DNA of 35,477 bases from Silicimonas sp. (GTDB lineage: Bacteria > Pseudomonadota > Alphaproteobacteria > Rhodobacterales > Rhodobacteraceae), in NCBI GenBank assembly GCA_013003245.1, contig JABDJX010000020.1, positions 1 through 35,477 of the forward strand, given 5' to 3'. Of the stretch, positions 26,435 to 32,158 are shown piece after piece. Under the pieces are notes generated by a model. That model had not been told where the DNA came from, did not search any database, and worked only from the letters and a program-made list of their open reading frames with translations. The translations under genes were made by a program, and so were the position numbers. Positions within the stretch are counted from its first letter, which is position 1; every line of letters begins with the position of its first letter.

Positions 26435-26815
26435 TTAGCCGCCACCAGACTCGATTGTCGTAATGCCACCGCCGCTGGTCTGTTGACCGGCTGCAGCACT
26501 GGAGACATAGCCGGCCCAGATAACCTGGGCATACTTGCCGTTCAGGTTGCCGGAGCAACGGATAGAACCCGTACGATATGGCGCCTTTCCAGCTGCCTCG
26601 CGCGCGGGGTCAAGGACCACGACTGGGTCTGGAACGATGTAACCTTTTGCACGTCCGGCACATTTCTGGGCCATCATGTTGTACATCGTTGGGTTGCCAA
26701 AGCCGCCTTCATCAAGCCAGGCTCCTGCTGGCTGATCCCAAGACCCGCCTTCGCCACATGCGGCTACTGCAACTAAGCTTGCGCCGACTAGGAGTGTTTT
26801 GAACTTGCTCGTCAT
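26435..26815 (-). CDS. Short lipoprotein in the CpaD position of the Tad locus
   Basis: The 126-aa precursor has a lipoprotein signal (KTLLVGASLVAVAAC, lipobox AVAAC) and a mature part of about 106 residues with two further cysteines (KCAGRAK and RCSGNL) and a Gly/Ser/Thr-rich end. Position between the secretin cpaC and cpaE is where CpaD or an OmpA-type protein is usual. A faint echo of CpaD may be present (NMMAQ, then VLDPAREAAGKAPYR), but the protein is much shorter and no OmpA motif is seen. It is therefore called only a CpaD-position lipoprotein. GGAG nine nt upstream supports the ATG at 26815; the gap to the cpaC stop is 5 bp. Confidence 0.8.
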   Translation of the reverse strand: MTSKFKTLLVGASLVAVAACGEGGSWDQPAGAWLDEGGFGNPTMYNMMAQKCAGRAKGYIVPDPVVVLDPAREAAGKAPYRTGSIRCSGNLNGKYAQVIWAGYVSSAAAGQQTSGGGITTIESGGG

Positions 26816-26820
26816 TTTTC

Positions 26821-28224
26821 TTACTCCATCACGTAGCCGTAGGAACCGCTGTAGTCCTGCCGGGCCACTTCTGCTGCAGCGCCGGTTGTAGGAGCACCAG
26901 CTGGGCGCGCGGTTTGCCCAAAGAGGAACAATTCGCGCTCTGTGGGTGGGCGGATGCGATCGGTTGGCAGCGCCAAAGCTTCACCGCTTGTCGGTGCAAC
27001 GAGGTGCGGCGTGATGATCACAACCAACTCAGACTGGTTCCGCTGGTAACGTGCACTGCGGAACAGCGTGCCGAGGATTGGAATGTCACCGAGCCAGGGA
27101 ACTTGGGTCGATGCATCGCCAAACTCGTCCTGAAGCAGACCCGAGATCGCAAAGCTTTGACCATCCATCATTTCGACTGTCGTCGATGTTTCGCGACGGC
27201 TGAACGCGTTGATTGAGAAGCCACCGTTGCTTACAGACGCTGTCTCATCGATCGAAGACACAGCCGCTGTGAGCTCTAGGTTGATCCGCGTATTATCCAC
27301 GACGCGCGGGATGAATGACAACTGAACACCGAATGGCTTGTAGTCCACAGCGATGCCACCGTCTTCGTCAACGATTGGGATCGGATACTCGCCACCAGCA
27401 AGGAAGCTTGCTTCCTGACCAGACAGAGCGACCAGATTTGGTTCAGCAAGCGTGCGCACCATGTCCTTGGATTCAAGCGCTTCAAGAAGTGCGTTGAACG
27501 CCAAGCCACCAATCGTCCCGGTAGCTGCCAATGCACCACCACCGAAGTTTTCGGTAAAGTTGACAACGGTGTTTCCGAATGCCCCGGATTCGATGTTACC
27601 ATTACCGGAAGTGATAGAGATGTCGCTATCCACAGCGGTAATACCGGCGCTCAGGCTTTTAAGCACAGTCCGCGATACTTCTGCGAAACGTACTTTTAGC
27701 ATTACCTGATGTGTGCCGCCGACGACCATGAGGTTCGAGACCCGGTCGGGTGCGTAACGACGCGCCAGATCAAGGGCTCGGTCCAGTTTTTCGATTGAGG
27801 AAACAACGCCTGACAGCACGATGCCATCATTTGCTGTGCGAACCTCAATGCCTTCACCTGGAAGAATCTGGCGTAGGCGCTCTTTGAACTCTGCCACATC
27901 AGGGGTTACCTGCACCTCTACATTGGTGATCAGGCGGCCATCTGGGCCGAGAAGTGTGAGTGTTGTCCGGCCTGGTGCCTTGCCGAGAACATAGATTGTA
28001 CGATCCGACAATGTGGAGATGTCCGCAATGCCTGGGTTCGCAATACTCAGTTCTGCAAAAGGATTTTCGGCTTCCACGACAACCGCTCGGTTCATTGGAA
28101 CCTGAAGCGCAGTCGACACCTCTCCTTGCATAACTGTTAGTGTCTGTGCCCCGCTTTGGGATACAGACCCTGCTGTGACGACGAGGCCCAATAGCGCCGC
28201 CTTCAATAGTTTATCAAATGTCAT
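26821..28224 (-). CDS. cpaC: Tad pilus outer-membrane secretin CpaC/RcpA
   Basis: The 467-aa precursor has a signal peptide (MTFDKLLKAALLGLVVTAGS), a pilus N-terminal domain (EAENPFAELSIANPGIADIS, YVLGKAPGRTTLTLLG), a BON-like segment (GEGIEVRTANDGIVLSG) and a C-terminal secretin domain. The secretin signature VPWLGDIPILGTLFR is at about 375-389 and LVVIITPHLV at 400-409. It forms the outer-membrane gate for the Flp pilus. Its start at 28224 has AGGCAGG upstream. A terminator and a candidate promoter separate it from cpaB, so it may head its own transcript with the lipoprotein gene. Confidence 0.96.
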   Translation of the reverse strand: MTFDKLLKAALLGLVVTAGSVSQSGAQTLTVMQGEVSTALQVPMNRAVVVEAENPFAELSIANPGIADISTLSDRTIYVLGKAPGRTTLTLLGPDGRLITNVEVQVTPDVAEFKERLRQILPGEGIEVRTANDGIVLSGVVSSIEKLDRALDLARRYAPDRVSNLMVVGGTHQVMLKVRFAEVSRTVLKSLSAGITAVDSDISITSGNGNIESGAFGNTVVNFTENFGGGALAATGTIGGLAFNALLEALESKDMVRTLAEPNLVALSGQEASFLAGGEYPIPIVDEDGGIAVDYKPFGVQLSFIPRVVDNTRINLELTAAVSSIDETASVSNGGFSINAFSRRETSTTVEMMDGQSFAISGLLQDEFGDASTQVPWLGDIPILGTLFRSARYQRNQSELVVIITPHLVAPTSGEALALPTDRIRPPTERELFLFGQTARPAGAPTTGAAAEVARQDYSGSYGYVME

Positions 28225-28268
28225 GACCTGCCTTTCCGATCACGCCTCAGTTACCGGGTCTAGAGCCC

Positions 28269-28297
28269 TTATAACGCGGACGATGCGTTAGTGTTGA
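28269..28297 (-). promoter_or_regulatory. Candidate promoter for cpaC
   Basis: On the minus strand TCAACA (28297-28292) and TTATAA (28274-28269) are 17 bp apart, resembling sigma-70 -35 and -10 boxes. It sits between the cpaB terminator and the cpaC ATG and would give a leader of about 38 nt. Confidence 0.4.
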
Positions 28298-28373
28298 TGT
28301 TTTTTCAACAATCAATGGGTTAAATGGGGGACTTTATGTGGATCGTGCGCAACACACAGGCCAAGGGTTGCGT

Positions 28374-28408
28374 CAAAAAAGAAACGCGCCACCGAATGTG
28401 GTGGCGCG
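28374..28408 (-). terminator. Intrinsic terminator between cpaB and cpaC
   Basis: On the minus strand a perfect 9-bp stem (CGCGCCACC with GGTGGCGCG, 6-nt loop, 28385-28408) is followed by TTTCTTTTTT (28384-28375). It starts 25 bp after the cpaB stop. This is the clearest intrinsic terminator in the pilus locus and lies inside what is usually one operon. Confidence 0.9.
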
Positions 28409-28433
28409 CTGTTCAGTTGTCGATTCGCTGGGA

Positions 28434-29270
28434 TCAGTTGGTACAAGGAATTTGAACTGAAATCCGTTCTTCGCCCGACCGACGGGTTACAAAGCACTTC
28501 TTTTCCTTCGGCGCCTCAACAACCTTTTTCTCCACGATACCCAAAAGTTCGCGTTGGTTCACTTGAACGCCTTCGGAGACAACCTGTTCGTCGGCGCCCA
28601 CAAGAGACAACGACAATCGTCCGGTTGCTTGTGCCTGGGCGAGCAGGGCAACCTGTCTTGGGTTGACTTCAACTGTTACTGTTTTCGCGACAACAACATT
28701 ATTGCGGTCTTCGTCAGCGGATTGGTTGATTGCGATGATCCGCACATTCGCATCAATCAATTGCGTAATTTCTTGACCTCGGTTTATCGAACCGGTCCAA
28801 TAAATGTCTACGCTATCACCGGGACGAAGAAATCCGCCCACGCCCGTTGATGCATCGGTTCTGATTGTAAAGGCGCGCATGCCAGACGACAGTCGGGATG
28901 AAACACCGGCATCTTCTCCGGGCGCCGTTACTTTGGTGGTAAGCACGGCTTCATCGGGTTCCATGGTACGTAAGATTGAACGAAGTTCGCCGTTTTCAGG
29001 GAACACTTCTTTGGGATCAGTGAAGGCACCGGCGGGCACGGCCGCAGTAGGCCAGCGCACAAGCTTCACATCTTGCTTCGTCAGGCGTTGTCCGTAACGC
29101 ATCTGCTTTGTGACGACGATAACTTCTTTGGTTGGCACGATGGCGCGCTTTGCAAGCTCTGCCTCTGCCAGTTGGGCCTGTTGTTGGCCAATATAATCTT
29201 TTGCCAAATAAACTGCTGCTCCGGCCAGCCCAACACCGATCAGCAGCACAAGTCCAAACACCAAACGCAT
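28434..29270 (-). CDS. cpaB: Tad pilus assembly protein CpaB/RcpC
   Basis: The 278-aa protein starts with a membrane anchor (MRLVFGLVLLIGVGLAGAA), followed by a SAF domain (VVTKQMRYGQRLTKQDVKLVRWP) and the RcpC/CpaB region (RAFTIRTDASTGVGGFLRPG, DSVDIYWTG). It works in the periplasm, probably with the secretin. The ATG at 29270 is chosen for its AGAGGA ribosome site; the frame runs 15 codons further without support. It precedes cpaC as usual, but a terminator stands between them. The pilin genes lie upstream, 129 bp away. Confidence 0.95.
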   Translation of the reverse strand: MRLVFGLVLLIGVGLAGAAVYLAKDYIGQQQAQLAEAELAKRAIVPTKEVIVVTKQMRYGQRLTKQDVKLVRWPTAAVPAGAFTDPKEVFPENGELRSILRTMEPDEAVLTTKVTAPGEDAGVSSRLSSGMRAFTIRTDASTGVGGFLRPGDSVDIYWTGSINRGQEITQLIDANVRIIAINQSADEDRNNVVVAKTVTVEVNPRQVALLAQAQATGRLSLSLVGADEQVVSEGVQVNQRELLGIVEKKVVEAPKEKKCFVTRRSGEERISVQIPCTN

Positions 29271-29399
29271 AACGTTTCCTCTCTCGTTATGGGTAAAATG
29301 GTGCTCTCTTGGCACCGCACACCCGAGTCATTCGCCAACTATGAAATTTGATTGTGGCGAAAGCGTGGACGAAATCAGAATTCGCAGTGGAATGTTCAG

Positions 29400-29597
29400 T
29401 CAAAAGAATGGAACGTTAAGTTCCGCTGGTGTGGCATCATTCAAGCTTGCGCCAACGCCACTTGAAACATTGGTTGTTCCGGCTGCGATTATTGTTACGA
29501 CCACAAGGCCGAGACCGATGATCGCCGCAGTAAGGACAACCCAGTCAACGGTGATTGCACCGTCTTCCGCGTTAAGAAATTGCATTACCTTAGTCAT
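29400..29597 (-). CDS. Flp-type type IVb pilin, diverged copy
   Basis: The 65-aa prepilin has a short basic leader ending DG, then AITVDWVVLTAAIIGLGLVVV, the hydrophobic helix of a Flp pilin. Cleavage is expected after Gly17. The canonical Glu5-Tyr6 of the mature protein is Asp5-Trp6. The tail (GTTNVSSGVGASLNDATPAELNVPFF) differs from the two sister pilins. The start at 29597 is preferred to ATG 29606, because AGGGG stands 8-9 nt before it but directly against 29606. It lies 113 bp after pilin copy 1 and before cpaB. It could be a minor pilin, given its divergence (inference). Confidence 0.83.
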   Translation of the reverse strand: MTKVMQFLNAEDGAITVDWVVLTAAIIGLGLVVVTIIAAGTTNVSSGVGASLNDATPAELNVPFF

Positions 29598-29666
29598 ACT
29601 TATCATCCCCTTCGAACCCCGGTTTTCAGCAGGCACGCGTCTACCGGAAATCACTATACTTGGAGA

Positions 29667-29699
29667 GGTCAAAGGCCGCCGTCCGAGCGGCCTTTGACC
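29667..29699. terminator. Long hairpin after pilin copy 1
   Basis: A perfect 13-bp stem (GGTCAAAGGCCGC with GCGGCCTTTGACC) with a 7-nt loop begins 11 bp after the pilin stop. On the minus strand it is followed by CTCTCC, not a T tract, so it may be an attenuator or 3' stabiliser rather than a full terminator. Confidence 0.6.
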
Positions 29700-29710
29700 A
29701 TTTATTGTAT

Positions 29711-29908
29711 TTAGAATGCAGCGTCGAGACCGTCGAGCGTACGCACGCTTCCGTCTGCCAGGCTGCCAGAGATTTTGCCGGCCAGAGTGGTTGTGCCACC
29801 GCCAACAGAAGTCAAAACTGCGATGCCAAGGCCAACGATAGCTGCGGTCAGAACGACCCAGTCTACGGTTACTGCGCCAGATTCGTCGTTAAGAAAAGTC
29901 TTGATCAT
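29711..29908 (-). CDS. Flp-type type IVb pilin, tandem copy 1
   Basis: The 65-aa prepilin has leader MIKTFLNDESG, then AVTVDWVVLTAAIVGLG, a hydrophobic helix and a polar tail ending LDGLDAAF. Processing is expected after Gly11, leaving Asp5-Trp6 in place of Glu5-Tyr6. It differs from tandem copy 2 at one residue (Ala/Ser near the end). AAGGAG lies 8-9 nt before the ATG. Such proteins polymerise into the bundle-forming Flp pilus after cleavage by TadV. The first 92 coding bases are identical to copy 2, and the rest differs at 13 sites, 10 of them synonymous. Confidence 0.9.
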   Translation of the reverse strand: MIKTFLNDESGAVTVDWVVLTAAIVGLGIAVLTSVGGGTTTLAGKISGSLADGSVRTLDGLDAAF

Positions 29909-29935
29909 TTTTGTTCTCTCCTTAGAGAATGATAG

Positions 29936-29948
29936 GGTTTTCAAAACC
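29936..29948. promoter_or_regulatory. Palindrome before pilin copy 1
   Basis: GGTTTTCAAAACC (6-1-6 inverted repeat) is separated by 27 bp from the pilin start codon. The same palindrome, plus two flanking bases (GC), stands at the same distance from copy 2. Function is unproven; it may be an operator or a leader-RNA element. Confidence 0.45.
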
Positions 29949-29986
29949 GCCACCTGTCAAACCGGTCATCATGTCTGACAGGTGGC
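29949..29986 (-). terminator. Hairpin between the two tandem pilins
   Basis: GCCACCTGTCA (29949-29959) pairs with TGACAGGTGGC (29976-29986), an 11-bp stem with a 16-nt loop. On the minus strand it begins 8 bp after the copy 2 stop and is followed by GGTTTTG, a short T run that belongs to the palindrome before copy 1. It may partially terminate or stabilise the copy 2 transcript. Confidence 0.55.
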
Positions 29987-29994
29987 GTCGTCTT

Positions 29995-30192
29995 TTAGAA
30001 TGCGCTGTCGAGACCGTCGAGCGTACGCACGCTACCGTCTGCAAGGCTGCCAGAAATCTTACCGGCCAGAGTGGTTGTACCACCGCCAACAGATGTAAGT
30101 ACTGCGATGCCAAGGCCAACGATAGCTGCGGTCAGAACGACCCAGTCTACGGTTACTGCGCCAGATTCGTCGTTAAGAAAAGTCTTGATCAT
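29995..30192 (-). CDS. Flp-type type IVb pilin, tandem copy 2 (upstream copy)
   Basis: This is the first pilin in transcription order. It has 65 aa with leader MIKTFLNDESG, helix AVTVDWVVLTAAIVGLG and tail ending LDGLDSAF. It is the near-twin of copy 1. GGAGGGA about 7 nt upstream gives a strong ribosome site. The frame extends upstream to 30258 but the leader and ribosome site fix the start at 30192. The 350-bp gap to the transglycosylase start (30193-30542) contains the shared palindrome, AT-rich DNA and the candidate promoter for the other strand; no clear pilin promoter was found. Likely the major pilin, or one of two. Confidence 0.9.
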   Translation of the reverse strand: MIKTFLNDESGAVTVDWVVLTAAIVGLGIAVLTSVGGGTTTLAGKISGSLADGSVRTLDGLDSAF

Positions 30193-30219
30193 TGTGTGTC
30201 CCTCCATAGAGCACGCTTT

Positions 30220-30232
30220 GGTTTTCAAAACC
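30220..30232. promoter_or_regulatory. Palindrome before pilin copy 2
   Basis: This is identical to 29936-29948 (GGTTTTCAAAACC) and at the identical distance, 27 bp, from the start codon. The bases between palindrome and start are only partly alike, so the palindrome is better conserved than its surroundings. Confidence 0.45.
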
Positions 30233-30376
30233 GCGATACTTTCCAACCAACCTCTCACATTCGGTCTTCAGCACTTCGGTATGCAGCTATAAGGCCCTCT
30301 AAATTGGGCGAGAGTTTGACGTGCATCGTACAATTTATGCTCCAAAATGCAGATTCTCAGAAATCTACTTAAACTA

Positions 30377-30403
30377 TTGATATTAAAGTGAAAAAGGTAT
30401 AAT
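30377..30403 (+). promoter_or_regulatory. Candidate promoter for the lytic transglycosylase gene
   Basis: TTGATA (30377-30382) and TATAAT (30398-30403) are separated by 15 bp, a little short of ideal, in an AT-rich stretch. They would drive the plus-strand gene starting at 30543 with a leader of about 130 nt. Confidence 0.45.
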
Positions 30404-30542
30404 TGATATTAGCAAATTATTGCCAATGAAGGCGATTACGCATCACTTTAGCTTCATCGTGAACAATGCGCCGCAATCATGCTGGCGAACTTCGCCGGAA
30501 TCTGCGAAATTTTCGCCCAAAGCTTTAAGAAAGTGTTGTGCA

Positions 30543-31424
30543 ATGGGCTGGATGGTAAGAATCGCGATTGTTCTGGCGCTATGCACAGGCATATACACGC
30601 CTGCGTTGTACGCACAGAGCAGCGAAAATGTGGGCGGAGACTTTACGTTCCGTCGTGTTGCCCCGCCAAGCACCAACTCAGCGCAGCGCATCACAGTTCA
30701 GATTGACCCGAACGCCGCAATTTACAGGATCACACCCGGAGAAGCGCCTCGCCTTCCCGGTGATCCACGCCCAAAAGAAGCGTTTGATCTGCCAGAAGGC
30801 GTTGTTCCGGCCACACCAAGCGACTTTGATTGGTACTGGGAGGTGGTGTCCCCGTCATTGGGCGTGGATATCGCATCGCGTTTCCGGGCCGCTCTTGCAT
30901 TGGTAGAGAAGGAAGCATCAAAAATCGGTGCGCCTCGCCTGCAGACTTTGCAAAGGATCGTCAACGCTCATGGCGTTGATATTCTGACCTCAACAATTGG
31001 CACCGACGTCTCACCGGCCTTCGTACTGGCCGTCATTGCCGTGGAAAGCGCAGGCCAAACCGAGGCTGTGAGCCATGCAGGTGCCACCGGCCTCATGCAG
31101 CTTATGCCGGCCACAGCGGCACGTTTTGGAGTAAGCAACAGTAAACTGGCCAAAGAGAACATCAGGGGTGGTGTTGCCTACCTTGACTGGCTTTTGAAAG
31201 AGTTCAACCGCGACCCCGTGATGGCCCTTGCTGGTTACAACGCAGGCGAAGGGGCGGTTGCGAAACACGCGGGCGTTCCTCCATTCAACGAAACACGCGG
31301 CTATGTGCCCAAGGTTTTGGCTGCCTGGACTGTCGCGAGACGGCTGTGCGTGACGCCGCCTGAACTGATCAGCGACGGGTGCGTGTTTGTCGGAAGCGCC
31401 TTGCAAACCGCCAGCGACGGCTAG
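30543..31424 (+). CDS. Secreted lytic transglycosylase (SLT domain)
   Basis: The 293-aa precursor has a signal peptide (MGWMVRIAIVLALCTGIYTPALYA) and a C-terminal goose-lysozyme-like SLT domain. The catalytic glutamate is Glu168 in VIAVESAGQTEAVSHAGATG, followed by GLMQLMPATAARFGV, GGVAYLDWLL and ALAGYNAGEGAVAKHAGVPP, the standard motifs. It cleaves peptidoglycan with 1,6-anhydro ring formation in the periplasm. Its divergence from the pilin genes suggests it opens the wall for the pilus machine (inference). The ATG at 30543 is picked for the signal peptide; a frame from 30420 or 30426 would add an unsupported N-terminus. It overlaps the SDR gene by 4 bp at the 3' end. Confidence 0.93.
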   Translation: MGWMVRIAIVLALCTGIYTPALYAQSSENVGGDFTFRRVAPPSTNSAQRITVQIDPNAAIYRITPGEAPRLPGDPRPKEAFDLPEGVVPATPSDFDWYWEVVSPSLGVDIASRFRAALALVEKEASKIGAPRLQTLQRIVNAHGVDILTSTIGTDVSPAFVLAVIAVESAGQTEAVSHAGATGLMQLMPATAARFGVSNSKLAKENIRGGVAYLDWLLKEFNRDPVMALAGYNAGEGAVAKHAGVPPFNETRGYVPKVLAAWTVARRLCVTPPELISDGCVFVGSALQTASDG

Positions 31425-32158
31425 ATTTCCAATTTTTTGAAGATGCGCTCGGGGATCAGTTTGATCACTGTCATGACAGGCCACCATATAATGGGTGTAT
31501 ATAGTGTGTCTTTCCGCTTATCGACCGCCTTGAAGATATCTGCCACGACCTTCTCGGGCGGCGCGAGGAAGGGCAGCTTTTCCAGTCCCCATGTCATCGC
31601 CGTATCAACAGTACCGGGTTTGACCGTCACGACGTGAACGCCCGCGCGACCAAGTTTGTTGCGCAGCCCGGACAGATATGTGTGAAACCCTGCTTTTGCG
31701 GCACCATATACATAGTTGCCCAAACGCCCCCGATCTCCGGCAACCGATCCCACGCCCACAATAGTGCCTTTGCCGCGCGCCTCCATCTCGGGTGCTAATG
31801 CGGTCAAAAAGGTTGCAGGGCCGGTGAAGCTGTCGGCCACTACGCCATTTATCAGCGCAGGGTCTTCGTCGATCTCGTCCTGTGGTGGCATTGATCCGAC
31901 AAAGACCGCAGCGCTAATTGTGCCATCAAGCGCCTTTGAGCGCTCCAGAATAGGAGTGAAGGTGTCAGCATCGCGTGCATCAAAGGGGATTGCTTCGGCT
32001 ACGGGCGCGCCACGCAAACCGCAATCGGTGGCGGTGGCTTCCAGATCGGCCATATCACGGCCTGCCAGAATGACGCCTTCGCCACGCTCGGCGGCCGCAC
32101 GTGCAAAACCACGCGCAATTGTCGATGTGCCACCCAAGATAATCCAGGTAGTGCTCAT
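31421..32158 (-). CDS. SDR oxidoreductase, DprE2-like
   Basis: The 245-aa short-chain dehydrogenase has a glycine-rich cofactor motif GGTSTIARGFA (9-19), LAGRD (31-35), catalytic Ser138 and the YxxxK pair Tyr151-Lys155 in NYVYGAAKAG. The C-terminal helix (PIIWWPVMTVIKLIPERIF) is hydrophobic and may touch the membrane. The start ATG overlaps the stop of the DprE1-like gene by 4 bp (ATGA), so the two are translated together. In mycobacteria DprE1 and DprE2 epimerise decaprenyl-phospho-ribose to arabinose; here the substrate is unknown, and only the general scheme of oxidation then reduction of a lipid-linked sugar is proposed. Confidence 0.87.
   Translation of the reverse strand: MSTTWIILGGTSTIARGFARAAAERGEGVILAGRDMADLEATATDCGLRGAPVAEAIPFDARDADTFTPILERSKALDGTISAAVFVGSMPPQDEIDEDPALINGVVADSFTGPATFLTALAPEMEARGKGTIVGVGSVAGDRGRLGNYVYGAAKAGFHTYLSGLRNKLGRAGVHVVTVKPGTVDTAMTWGLEKLPFLAPPEKVVADIFKAVDKRKDTLYTPIIWWPVMTVIKLIPERIFKKLEI

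Noticed and set aside
29711-30192. Repeat array that might be CRISPR
   Set aside because: The repeated DNA is two coding genes with ribosome sites, not short repeats with unique spacers.
30369-30386. Possible CtrA box (TTAA pair) in the pilin/transglycosylase gap
   Set aside because: The two TTAA are 10 bp apart, whereas the CtrA consensus needs 7; no other pair was seen near the pilins.
30420-30542. Extended N-terminus of the lytic transglycosylase
   Set aside because: The extension from TTG 30420 or ATG 30426 would bury the signal peptide inside the protein and has no ribosome site.
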